NCBI GenBank assembly: GCA_007449985.2
Contig: VIIQ02000131.1
Location: 1 to 64,000, forward strand
Direction of reading: 5' to 3'
DNA: 64,000 nucleotides
Source: Desmodesmus armatus
Taxonomy: Eukaryota > Chlorophyta > Chlorophyceae > Sphaeropleales > Scenedesmaceae
A model generated the notes under the pieces. The model was given only the letters and a program-made list of their open reading frames with translations. It was not told where the DNA came from and ran no database searches. How positions within the stretch are numbered: position 1 is the stretch's first letter; every line of letters begins with the position of its first letter. A program made the position numbers and the translations under genes. Below are positions 34,051 through 47,000 of the stretch, one piece after another.

Positions 34051-37000
34051 TATGTGTGCGCAGGGGGGGGGGGGCAGCAGTCAAAACTGCCGCCATGATT
34101 TCTTGCACAGCCATGCAAGTGCGGGGCGCTGCAGGTTTGCTGTTTGCTGCCCTTTGCCTTTGATGAAGCAGCATGGCGTACATTAGAGACAAAGTGTCTG
34201 GCATTCCCTGCAAAGTCACCTGTGGGTACTGGCTGAAGGCAATGCAACCAAGCAATCACACGATGTATCCTATCTGTGTATTGGGGGGCGGGGATCATCC
34301 CTATCATCATATAGCATATTGCTGCTGCAGCATCCCTCAGCTCTTCAATCCAGGGAACTGCTTGGGAGCCTGCACTGCTAGGCTGCCTGAATACGTCTTA
34401 GAGAGTATGCAGCTGCATGATCTTCGACTGTCACATAGCTGCTGCATTCACTCCAAAACCACCACAGTCATCTCGGGATTGGTCCGTTCTTCCGTACATC
34501 CTGCCGCCCCCCTCTCTCCGCCCGCTGCATCTAGTGCAGGCCTGCAGGGCCCTAGGAGCAGTGATGGAACGGCTTCGTGCTGCAGCTCATAGCAAAACCA
34601 ACTTGCAGCGCTCACACAGACGGTTAGGCCAACACATATTGCTGTCTCTGGGTACCAGGCTCAAAGCTGCCCGGTGCTGCATAGGAGAAGGCTTCTCCCG
34701 TGACAGGAACGAGCTGCGCAGCATGCCCTGCTCCAGCTGGCTGGTACCCGGTCTGCCAGCGCCACAGCAGCAGCATCCAACAAAAAAGCAAGGCAGGCCT
34801 GCTGTTGGGTGCGCACCCATCCACACCCACCGCACATGCAGCCACCCCTCGCCGTGTCGGCTCGCATTGCACGGTTTCTTGATCGACGTTGAGTTAACGA
34901 GACGTCCCACTTTGCTCACTGCCTGCACAGAAGCCAGCACATACTGTCCTGCTGTGCTGCGCTGTTGCATGCGCTGTGCCGCTTTGGTCCCAAGTGTCCA
35001 ATCTTCTGGCCTCCCTAGTCCTGGCTGTAGTGCCGCACTTGTTGAACACTTGTTACGTTGCTTGAGCCAATAAAACGCGGCGCGAGTCAGCATGTTCCTT
35101 TGCTGTAATTGCTGCACTTGCGCAATGGGGCTGCACCCTAAGCCCGGCCTGGTAGTACGTGGCTGCGCAACAGCAGCATAGCAGCAGCACATGCACTGCG
35201 CAAGCACAGCAGCAGCGGCATGCTTCCACTCTAGCGCAGGCACCATTCGATGTTGTGACAGCCTTGAGCAACTTGCACACACGCAGCTGGGGCCATGTCA
35301 CTGGAAAGTTGGAAAAGTCACTGGCGTGCAGTGAAGGGGCTTGTACACCTATGCTGGCACGCAAAACAAGCACATTAGCATGGTGCGGGGCAGGTGTACT
35401 GTACCTGCTGTTTGGCAGTCTGTTTGCTGGCAAAGTTTTAGCAACCTCCGCTCGTTCAACATGCCGAAAGCACAAGAGGTGCGGCTCGTGTGTAAGTCCC
35501 TTAGGATTGAACCATCAGGTAGCCGCGCGGCGTGCCGGAGGCCAAGCCGCTAGTACATACACGGTAGTACATATGCGGCGCTGCGGTACGCTAGATTGAC
35601 CGTGCCAAGGCATCACCGCATCTGGTGGTGTGTGCTTCTAGTGTCCCACCCAGGAGTCCTGGAATGCTCAGAGAGTCGCGCTCTGACAGTCGTAGCGTCA
35701 GCAATACCTGCAGCTGTGTGCCAGTTACTTTGACAACTGCAGTGTCACACTATTAAGCATCAGGCCCAGCTGGCAGCTGCAAGCCAGCAAACTGTGTGTG
35801 TTTGGCCTTGAAAGCCAAGCCAGTCTGAGCAGCAGGGTAATGTGGGGGCGACCTGCAAGCCCCAGCGGCTGGAGCCTGCAGCAGGCTGCAGCTGCTGAGA
35901 CAGGCTGTGGCCGCTGTAGCCGTGGCAGCGCTACCGTGGCAGCGACCAGCAGATGTGGTGACTCACTTGAAGGGTAGCGCCCCACCCCAAGGTGTACAGG
36001 GCCATGTACACCACGTACGGCAGAAGCCATATGAACACTGTTGAAGGGCTCTGCATAGGCCTGAATAGAGCCCTAAGGCTTAAGGCCTTGAAGGGCTCTG
36101 CATAGGTCTGAACAAAGCCCTGAGGCCTATCAGTGAAGCTGCCTCAGGCCGCAGCCTAGCATGTGAATGTTGCAGGGAGGTGCTGTCTCACCTGGGTGAC
36201 TTGCCAAGCGTGGGAAGCTGCCAGCCCGTGGCGCATCGACAGCAGCGCAAACACTGGTTGCGCTAGTTGGCAACTAGCCTGCACTCAGTGCTGTAGGGGA
36301 CAGCAACAGCAGATGGTCCGGCATCATGCCGTGGCGGTTGTGGTGGCTGGGGGCTGCAGCAAAGACTAAGACACTGTCTGGCAGGGATAATGTTGACACA
36401 AGAACAGACAGGGACAAGAAAGCTGCATTTTGCAAAACGTGCGCATGCATGGCTCTCTGCTGCCAGCGACAGTGGTTGGGCTGGGTGGTGCTAGCGCTGT
36501 GCTCAACTGCTGGTGTTGGGATCTTGGCCGGTGCACTGAGCAGTACTGCAGTACAAGTGAACTTGTGTGGCACTGTGCGACAGTCAACATATGTTCAAGA
36601 TGTAGGGGGGCTGCTTGCGCTGACTGCGAGATCCATTGGACCAGCCAGCAGGAGAGTACAACTAGAGTATACTCCAGCCTATGTAGGACACCGTGTCGTC
36701 ACGTCTGAGGCGTGACGCTTTACCGCACATAACGTCACCTCATACGGTATGTGCTGTTGGGTCCTGGTGTACGTACAAACCACCTGCCTAGCAGTGCTGC
36801 CGCCATCACCGAAAGCGCTAGCGTACAAAGTTCCAGCTTCCAAAGGCTTCAGTGCCAACACCACTGGGACAGTACGGCACCCAACTTGCTGCATCGGATC
36901 CATTGAAGATAGTTTACCCATGGCTGTGTGGCTGCATACTGCTGCAGTGCACGGCCCCCGGGGGCGCCCTACCCAGATATTCCAGCCGCTGCTGCTGCGG

Positions 37001-38520
37001 CTCTGCCGTCACTTCGACTGGCGCGCTTGGCACCGCTGCTAACGGTGGTTCAATGCGGGTTTGCTTGCAGTCTTTCCGAAAGACCCAGGGCCTGGGAAAC
37101 ATTCAATATCAATAGCAATTTGCTGCTCAAGGTGCCACCTTGAAATCGGATTTCACCTTCCGAAGGTGAAGTTCACCCTGATGTCAACGCGCGCGGCAGG
37201 TACAGTAACCCTGATTGCAGCCGCCAGCTGAGAGCGTTAGTGACTGTGTGACACACACACACCTCCATACCCTGCACAATTCAATGAAACCTCGCCACGC
37301 ATGTACCCACATGCCCCTGCCCTCCCAAATTGGTCAACTGTGCATCATGGTCGGACCACGGTACCGTGGTGAGCCAGTGCATGCGCCGTCAATAGCTTGT
37401 GGTCCCTCAGATGCTGCGCTCGATCGTCTGCAGGCTGCGCCTGATCATCCATAGCGCTGTTACATCAGGATGGTACCGCCCACATGTACAGCCAGGCTCA
37501 ATGAGCGACTGCCGTTTCTCTTTGCAGGCAGATGCACCTCTTGTCAGGTTGTGGGGGTGTCGACAGGGGTCTCTGTGTAGGTGTGCCCAGTTGAGGGGGC
37601 ATACATCAGGCAGGGCGCATACAGCAGGCCTGCTATATGCTTCGCAAGCCAGGGGCCTGCTGTGAAGTGGGACTGGAGCTCGAGCCCATGTTCTAGGCGG
37701 CCTTAGCCTTCTGGTGATCTGGTGCCTAAAAAGCCCAAGCATTTACACAGCCACTTGTGCCGCCGCTACAGCGTTTAGCTAGCACAGGTGCTAGACAGTG
37801 CGTGCTGTTTGCGGTAAACTGCGCTGGGGCTTCTAGAAGGCTGCATCCACCCTGCTGCTCTTTGAACACTGTACATGTCAACAGTATAGTATCAGCTGCT
37901 GCAGACTGCAAAAGTTTGTGACAACACTACTGTCTCCTCAACCTCTTGATGAGAGGTTGAGGAGCGCAAGGTGCAATCGGTGCGTTCCTTGACATGTGAA
38001 GAATGTTCACTTTGTGTACTGTTTACTGGACAAGGGGCAAGTTGCCCGTGGACTTTCCCCTGATTTGACTGTGCAGTCACACATGCATGCTTTGCGCCCC
38101 CTGTTCCTTATGCTGCTGCTGGTGGCGCACCAGCGCATGTGCCCCCTGCAGCACCCCTGCCGCCTGCAGCGCTATTTACTGACTGGCCATACATGCATGT
38201 GCATAGTCACTGCAATGGCCATCAACCCCTGGAGCTGCAGGAGTCCGCTGAAGTCGCATTACTCAAAGCCGCCAAGCCGTATTTCAGTATTCAGGGCATG
38301 CTGCTGCTGCCGTTGGGCGCATGAGGCCTCCCCTGGATGCGCATTCCATGGTGTCATCATACTCAAGTACTGCTGCTGCCCCTGCCAGGGGTCACCCTGC
38401 CGACATGGAGTAATTTGGGACTACCTGCGGTACTGCCGAAGCAGTGCATGCCTATGAGCCCAGCCCCGGCGGTGTTGGAAGGGCTGACAGCATAATCTGC
38501 GCTGCGCTCGGGGTGAAGGA
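34051..38520. other. Long spacer without a supported gene
   Basis: Several frames stay open on both strands here, as expected from the base composition; none has a convincing start, splice pattern and family together. The best candidates I could not confirm are plus-strand 36326-36715 and 36749-37042 and minus-strand 36760-36921. A G-run of about 12 is at 34061-34073. A 41-47-bp duplication is at 36041-36128. Confidence 0.4.
36041..36128. repeat. Tandem duplication of ~45 bp
   Basis: ttgaagggctctgcataggc plus ctgaatagagccctaaggc at 36041 is repeated at 36088 with a few changes. Confidence 0.9.
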
Positions 38521-39470
38521 CGTCTTATACGCTCTTCACAAACCCGCGCTGAGCAGAGCAGCTGGTGATGGTTACCATTATGACCTTGATTATGTCAGCT
38601 GTGGTACAGATGCACCAGCTGTGGCCGTACCTCGCCGCCAGTGCAATGGTGGGGACGGCACGCTGCACGAGCTGAAGCATCAGTGGCCTGCACATGTTGC
38701 GTGGTGGATGCAACGCACCCGTCTACAGCTTAAAGTAATCGCTCGCATGTTGTTGGATCTCAAGCAGCAGCTGCGGCCCGCACGCAGCGCTGTCGCTGCA
38801 GCTACAGCAAAGATGGCGGCTGCGCAGTTGCCCTGAACACTGTTCTGCCAGCTGCATGTCGTTGTCACCACAAATGCCTCGGCTACACTGCGCTGCCACC
38901 ACCTGCTGGTGCTGCCATCACCGCCTGCTAGCGCATCCTGCTGCGGTGGTGGGGATGGCATGAAAGAGTAGCAACAGCTGACGCATGCGCTGTGTTCAAA
39001 CTGAAGGTCGTAATTTTTACTGTTCACAAAGCCGGTGCTGAGCAGAGCAGCTGGTGATGATCACCAGCTGAGGCCTGAGGGAGTTGGCAGCTGTGGTACA
39101 AAAGCGCCAGCTGTGGCGTACCTTGCCGCCAGTGCAATGTTGGGGACGGCACGCTGCAGGAGCTGAAGCAGCAGTGGCATGTGCATAATGCGTGGTTGAG
39201 TTGATGCAACGCACCCGTCTACAGCTGGATGTGACTGCTTGTATCTTGTTTGATCTCAAGCAGCAGCTGCGGCCTGCACTTAGCGCTGTCGCTGCAGCTA
39301 CAGCGGAGGTGGCGGCTGTGCGGTTGCCCTGGAAACTGTCCTGGCAAAACAGTAGGTGCTGGTCACCACAAATGCCTCGGCTACACTGCGCTGCCACCAC
39401 CTGCTAGTGCTGCCACCACCGCCTGCTAGCGCACCCTGCTGCGGGCATGGGGATGGTGTTGTGTCAGCAG
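38521..39470. repeat. Tandem duplication of a ~500-bp unit
   Basis: 38521-38970 and 39021-39470 match over most of their length (gctgagcagagcagctggtgatg, gccagtgcaatg.tggggacggcacgctgca, tgatctcaagcagcagctgcgg, caccacaaatgcctcggctacactgcg). The frame open in copy 1 (LQLKVIARMLLDLKQQLRPA) is partly kept in copy 2 (LQLDVTACILFDLKQQLRPA), but stops differ, so a protein role is doubtful. Confidence 0.85.
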
Positions 39471-41085
39471 CAAAGCAGCATGACATGCAATACGCCAGCT
39501 ACCCAGCAGGCGCACGCCCGGCCGTAGCGCATGACGGAGTTGCTTACCAACATGCAACAGACCTGCGATTTGCGCTGGTATGTCAGGGTGCTAGTATCAC
39601 GCGTCAGGGATGGCATGACAGGGTTGCGACGGCTGAAGCAGCAGTAGCAGCATGCACAAGAGGGGTCACGCAGTGCGCATCAACAGTGCCAGGCCCTGCA
39701 CCGGGTACTGCAGTGCAACCACAGAGATTCTGGAGGTGCGCTGTTGAGTTTTGCCCTTTTCCGGACTACAAGGGGGTAGGGGGTAGGTTGGCACTGGCAA
39801 CAGAGACAGAGAGCCAGCTTCCTGCAACGGTCACATAAGGTGCTCCACAAACTGTCGAAGGTGCTGATCTTGCAGCTGGATCTGAGCAATGCTGCTGCAG
39901 CAGCAGCCTGCTGCACACACTGGGCTGGCTGCTACTGCTGCTGAGCTTCTACATAGGCAGCGGAACAGTGGACCAGGGAGGGTTGAGCCCCCCCCCCCCC
40001 CCCGCAGGACAGGGTTCAGCAGCATGCATTGTGCAGCCACCTTGAGAGTCATTGAGGTGCGCACACTTCAGGTAGCAGCGGCAGCGCAAGTCGATCCACA
40101 TGCACCAGCCACGCACATCATCAAGAACTTCAGGCAGCAATGGCACGCTGCTTGGGCCAAATAGCTATAGGTGCTTGACAGCTTTTCTGCCTGGCCGCGG
40201 CAGCAGCAGATTTGGCAAGAGCCGGGGGAGGAAGACCTTTCGGGGTCTCTTTAGGCAGTAATGGCAGTTGTGCCACTGCGATGCCAACAGAGCAGTCACC
40301 AGGCGCTAGCACCGGATGCTAGCATGACATGATCATTCTGCAACTCCAGAAGACAGCAGCATCCGTTGGACTTCACCCTGCCTTCTGGCAGAACCCTTAG
40401 TCAGCACGCCTGAGCCCAAGTTGGCAGGACAAGCATCGTTTTTTGGCGGACTGGCAGGCTAAGGGCACCACATGGTGCCAGTACTGGCACTGGTGCACTG
40501 ATGTCAATTGCCAGAAGGGGCTGCTTTCCTACAGACAAGTAGGCAGAGATGTGACTTCTTATGCTTTGGTGTGTGCATGCTGCTCATGAGATGATTCATC
40601 ACAGGTGCTGCTTGTAGCCTGGCGGCCTGCAGGCAGCAGTTAGATCTATCATGTGTGTGGCAAGAGCGAAGCACAGAGTGGATGAATGCATGAATCAGGG
40701 GTAAGGGAAAGCATAAGACACTATGTTTCAAGACGCAGCGCTTCCTGCTGTCAGCAATGCCACCCTGGCAGAAGTCAATGCAAACCTGGACCATGGGCTG
40801 GTATTACCACCTTAAAGGTGTAGGTAGTGAGAGCCCCCGCGCGGGGGTGAAACAACCACAAAAAATGCATATAGTAATTTGGACGCTTAGCGCTGCTCAT
40901 CTGGGCTCTGGTGCTGAGTTGCCTGATATTTGAACTTGGCTTGCGGTTAGGTCAGGCTTTCTTCGAGCCTCATAAGCTCTGCTGGCGCCCATCCACAAAA
41001 TTGAGACATCCTGTCTACTCGTCATATAGATAAGTCAGCATATCGACGTCCCTGGCCACAGCAGTGTACTGACTGTGGGGCAAGC
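39471..41085. other. Spacer and promoter side of the Tyr-rich gene
   Basis: No gene is supported. A C-run of about 14 is at 39991-40004. The last ~200 bases before 41086 should contain the promoter and 5' UTR of the repeat-protein gene; I see no certain TATA element. Confidence 0.4.
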
Positions 41086-44000
41086 ATGCGCCAGGCACAG
41101 CGGCTTGCTGTGCTGCTGGCTTTTGCCAGCATCGCCATTGCAGTATGCGCCAATGAAGTGGTGCAGGAGCCTGCAGTGATCGCTTCCATGGAGTCAGCGG
41201 ACGCTGAGCCAGCCAGTGTTGAGCCAGCAAGGGGACACAAGCACAAGGAGGAGGAGTACAAGCCTCACTACGTACGTTCTTTCGCAAACAGCAGCATTGG
41301 GCGTTGCCCGTGCGCCCAGAACAGCAACAGCGGACGCAACAACTAGCAGCTGTTCAACCAACTGTCAGATGGTGTCTTTTCTGGACTGTCTGGCAGCCCC
41401 GATGTCAAGCTTTCAAGCCTTCATTGTCAACAATCATAACACTGTACAGTGCTGCACCTTACAGCAGCTGGTCTGACCTTTCCCCCTGTCACTCTCCCCT
41501 CTGTGTGCCCTCTCTGCAGGATCATCACTCCTATGGCAAGGAGGAGCCTTCTGCCTACAAGGAGGAGCCAGGACTGTCCAAGTCCTACAAGTCAGTAGAC
41601 AAGGCGTATGGGTCATATGACAAGTATGACAAGTACTCCAAGGACAGCAAGTACGATGACAAGAAGGACTACGACAAGTACTCCAAGGACAGCAAGTACG
41701 ACAAGTGAGTCCGCACTGTGTGGACGCTGCTTTGCTGGGATGGTGCATGGATCCTGCTCAGGGGTTTCACCCAACACTCAGCACGCGCGGTGCCTCTGTT
41801 GACTGGCAACGTCTCAACTTATGTGTCATCCAAAAGAACCTGTGGCAGGCTTGTCAGATTCTCGTGCACCTGTGTCCCCCAGGGCTGGGACTGTGTGTCT
41901 CAGTATCCTGGTTACGGCACACTGATAAGTGCTCATCAACTGTGCTGTCTTTCCCTCCTGTCAGGTACGACAAGTACTCCAAGGACAGCAAGTACGATGA
42001 CAAGAAGGACTACGACAAGTACTCCAAGGACAGCAAGTACGACTCCAAGGACAGCAAGTACGAGGACAAGAAGCAGTACGACAGCTACTCCAAGGACAGC
42101 AAGTACTCTAAGGACAGCAAGTATGACGAGAAGTGAGCAAAGACTGTGCTGCAGCCTGGGGGTGCAACAGAATGGCTTTGCTGTCTTTACCAGCACTCAG
42201 CATGTAGCCGGCAGGGAAGCCATATCAATCCACCAGCCAGCACGCAGCTGTGTATTGTGTGCACAGTCAATATGGAGGACAAGTGCGCTGTTGCGCTGCC
42301 AGTGCTTGATTGCTGACAGTTATGCTTGCTCGTTTTTTTCCAGGTACGACAAGTACTCCAAGGACAGCAAGTACGAGGACAAGAAGGACTACGACAAGTA
42401 CTCCAAGGACAGCAAGTACGACAAGTGAGTACAGACTGTGAAACATCACCCACAATCTGTTGTTGCAGGCTGCATCAATCTTGTCAATGAGCACCGTGAC
42501 TCCTTTGTGGCCCCTGCTCCCACCAACCAAGCTTGCCATGATCAGGTTACATCTTACATCTTACATATGCTGACTGGTCCCTGCAGCCGTCTGTGCACAC
42601 CTGGTGTAGCTATCAGGTTTGGGTTAGCGATGTGTGCCAGCTTGTGCAGTACAAGGTGCTGGCAGTGCAGAGTTTGCAGTCAGCCCTGCCATGGTGTCTG
42701 CGCATAGGCAGGTGGTGTGCTGCAAGCATAGCTATAGGTCAGCCTACGCTGTCTACTGACGAATCTGCCGGCCTCTCATCTGTGTGAGGCTAGACCGTGG
42801 GCTCCCGGCAGGCTCGGCTGTTGTGTGTGTGGCCAGCCGATGGTGGTCCGCCCCCCTTGTACCCGCCAAAAACAAATCCGCCGGTCAAACCACCTGCAGC
42901 CCAGCTGCTGCTGCTGTTGCTGCTAGGCTTGCTGGGCATACACTGCGCAAAGCTTTTGGGGCGTACATGTGCAGGCAGAAACATGTGGGGTGTGGTGGCG
43001 GGGTGACTGGAATGGTAGGCTATGAATGCCTTCACAGCGTGCCACTCAGTCACCCCACCACCACAACCCACATGTTTCGGGTACTGCATAGTGTACAAAC
43101 AGCTGTTAGGGTGGGGTCGATTGTGCTGGGTGAAGTCAGATGTACTACGACAGTTGGGAGATCACATCCCCCAACCTGCAACACAATGTTCACTGTGAAC
43201 GATCTGAGAAGGGCTGTGCATGACTGTGTAGGAATATGTGGTTCCCACCACTGCTGTCCTGCCTGCTGTACCTTCAGGTACGACAAGTACGAGGACAAGG
43301 ACTATTCTAAGGACAGCAAGTACTCCAAGGACAGCAAGTATGAGGACAAGAAGGCGTACGACAGCTACTCCAAGGACAGCAAGTACGAGGACAAGAAGGC
43401 GTACGACAGCTACTCCAAGGACAGCAAGTACGACAAGGACAGCAAGTACTCCAAGGACAGCAAGTATGAGGAGAAGTAAGCGTGCGCTGCTGTGGTTTAG
43501 CCGGATATGTACGAGAGTCAATGCCAGCAGGCAGCAAGGGTGCTTGTTGGGACGTTTGTTGACAGAAACGCCCTGCACCCACCACCCATCCTGTTGCTGT
43601 CCACTCGATCTAATCACCTGTTTGCCTGCAGCACAAGCGTGCCGGTTTCGCATTCTTGGCAGCGGTGATGTATACATGGGAGTTGTGCCGAATTGGTTCT
43701 TGGATGCTGACAGTCGTGCTGTGCCTGTCTTTAGGTACGACAAGTACTCCAAGGACAGCAAGTACTCCAAGGACAGCAAGTACTCCAAGGACAGCAAGTA
43801 CGAGGACAAGTATTCCAAGTATGTGCTGCTGTGGTGTAGCCAGATATATATGAGAGTCTATGCCAGCAGGCAGCACGGGTGCTTGTTGAGACGTGCGTCA
43901 TCAAAAAAAACCCTGCAACTGCCACACATCATGTTGCAGTCCAGCTGTTGTCACCACCTGCCCGCCTGCGGCACAAGTCCCTGGCACCCGTGAGGTGCTT

Positions 44001-47000
44001 ATTCGTGGGGTGCCAATTTGGTGCTTGAAAGCTGACAGCCGTGCTGTGCCTGTCTTTAGGTACGACAAGTACTCCAAGGACAGCAAGTACGATGACAAGA
44101 AGGACTACCACAAGTACTCCAAGGACAGCAAGTATGAGGACAAGTAAGCATGGACTGCTGTTGTGCAACCGGGCATGTCTCACATAGCTCAGTAGCCCAT
44201 CAATTAGGGTTATAAGGAACGGCCCGCACCAGCCACCCATCATGATGCAGTGCAATCATCATGCAACCTTTCTGACCTGCAGGCACAAACCGTTGTGCCC
44301 GCCTCACGTGTGCGTGGTGTATGATGCTGTCAGCCATGACGTATGCATGTGTGTTGCACAACCAGGTGCTTGTATGCTGACAGTTGCGCTGTGTGTGTCT
44401 TGTTATGAAGGTACGGCAAGGACAGCAAGTACGATGACAAGTATTCCAAGGACAGCAAGAACGATGACAAGTACTCCAAGGACAGCAAGTATGAGGACAA
44501 GGACTATGACAGCTACTCCAAGGACAGCACACACAAGAAGTACTCCAAGGACAGCAAGTACGACGACAAGTGAGTGCAGACTGCGCAGCCATACCGCTTG
44601 TAGAAGGGGTTTGCAATGCCAAACTTCCTAAGGCAGCCTGCAGCCTGCCATATGAGGGGCCGAACCCAAGAGCTCCACCTGCCATGGTCTACTTCCAGCC
44701 ACTTTTCTGTGCCGGGCATGTGCAGTAATGCACAACCACAGCTTTGGGCTTTGCTGCCCATGCCAGCAAAGAAATCTAAGCTGCTGGTGTGCCACACCAC
44801 ACCCACCTTGGTGCTTACATGACAGCCTTTTTGTCCTGCTGTTGTCAGGTTCGAGAAGTACAACTCCAAGGACAGCAAGTACGGAGACAAGAAGGAGTAC
44901 GACAGCTACTCCAAGGACAGCGAGTACTCCAAGGACAGCAAGTACGGAGACAAGAAGGAGTACGACAGCTACTCCAAGGACAGCAAGTATGAGAAGGACA
45001 GCAAGTACGGCGATGTGGACTATGACAAGTACGAGATCATGTACAAGGAGTGAGTCATGCTTGTACTGCCACTGTACCGCCTACACATGGCTCACAACAG
45101 GCGATAGTAACGCATTGCTGGGTTCAAGCTCAAGGTGTCACAACCCCCTAAGATAGAGCAGATAGAGCAGCAGCTGGCATTCGCATGTGCAGGTTGGATT
45201 AGCTGTCTCCAAGGGCTGAGACAAGCCCCAAGTTGCACTGCACCCACTGAAATGAGCAGGCAGCAGTACTGCACAACTTGCAGGTGCACAGTATCATGTT
45301 GCATGTGTGAATGGTGTTGTGATGGTGCAGCTTGGGAGCTGGTGTCTGTAGTTGTAGCGGTTGTACATTGGATTGAAGTGCTGACGGGTGCTGTGTTGTG
45401 CTGTGGTGTTGCCAGGTACAAGGCTGACAAGTACGGCCGCAAGAACAAGTACTCCAAGGACAGCAAGTACGATGACAAGAAGGACTACGACAAGTACTCC
45501 AAGGACAGCAAGTACGAGAAGTGAGTGCAGACTGTAAATATGTAGCTGGGCTAGGGCCTGGAGAGGCAGCCACCAGGCACTTGAGCACATGCGCGGCTTG
45601 CTGACCATGCCGTGTTTTTTATTGCCAACAGCAGCCACCGCCTGCAGGCATAGACAGCATGATGCTTTGTATGCGCAGCAACACACAATGATGCTTTACA
45701 GCGCAACAACACACAATGCTGCTAATTCTTCTGGCAGGCATAACAATGTTGACTGCGTTGGTGCTGGATGGACTCTGACACTGTTGATTTTGCTGCTTCT
45801 GTCAGGTACGACAAGTACGACTCCTATGACAAGTCTGACAAGTACGACAGCTCCAAGAGCAAGGACAGCTCCAAGTACGGCAAGGACACCTACAGCGGTG
45901 ACACCAAGTACAGCTACACTGGGGAGCCAAAATACGGCAAGGAGGACTACAGCAAGGACTCCAAGTACAGCAAGGACTCCAAGTATGGCAAGGACAGCCC
46001 CAAGTACGAGGACTCCAAGTATGGCGAGGACAGCTACAGTGGCGACTCCAAGTACGGCAAGGACACCTACGGCAAGGACTCCAAGTACGGCAAGGACAGC
46101 AAGTTTGAGGACACCTACAGCAAGGACTCCAAGTACGGCAAGGACACCAAGTACGAGGACAGCTACAGCAAGGACTCCAAGTACGGCAAGGACAGCTACG
46201 GTGATGCCAAGTACGGCAAGGACACCTACAGCAAGGACTCCAAGTACGGCAAGGACAGCTACGGTGATGCCAAGTACGGCAAGGACACCTACAGCAAGGA
46301 CTCCAAGTACAGCAAGGACTCCAAGTATGAGGACAGCTACGGCAAGGACTCCAAGTACGGCAAGGACACCTACAGCAAGGACTCCAAGTACGGCAACGAC
46401 AGCTATGGCGACTCCAAGTATGACAAGGACAGCTACAGCAAGGACTCCAAGTACGGCAAGGACTCCAAGTATGAGGACAGCTACGGCAAGGACTCCAAGT
46501 ACGGCAAGGACACCTACAGCAAGGACTCCAAGTACGGCAAGGACACCTACAGCAAGGACTCCAAGTATGACAAGGACACCTACAGCAAGTACGGCAAGGA
46601 CTCCAAGTACGGCAAGTACGAGGATGACTACAGCAAGGACTCCAAGTACGGCAAGGACAGCAACAAGTATGAGGACTCCAAGTACGGCAAGGACTCCAAG
46701 TACGGCAAGTACGAGGACACCTACAGCAAGGACTCCAAGTACGGCAAGGACGGCTACAAGTACGAGGACAAGTACGACTCCAAGTATTCAAACGGCGGCT
46801 ACAACCACCGAGTGAGGTACGGCTACAGCCACGACACCAAGTACGGCTACGGCAAGGACACCAAGTATGGCTACGGCAAGGACAGCTACGACAGGGACTA
46901 CAAGTACGGCAAGGATGGCTACAAGCATGCCGACAAGTACAGCAAGTACGGCCGTGACAGGTAAGCAGCCGCATACTTTGCAGCTTTTCCCCTGTTTGAT

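Noticed and set aside
35480..35540. tRNA-like stretch (minus strand contains GGTTCAATCC near 35510)
   Set aside because: No matching acceptor, D or T stems can be formed around it.
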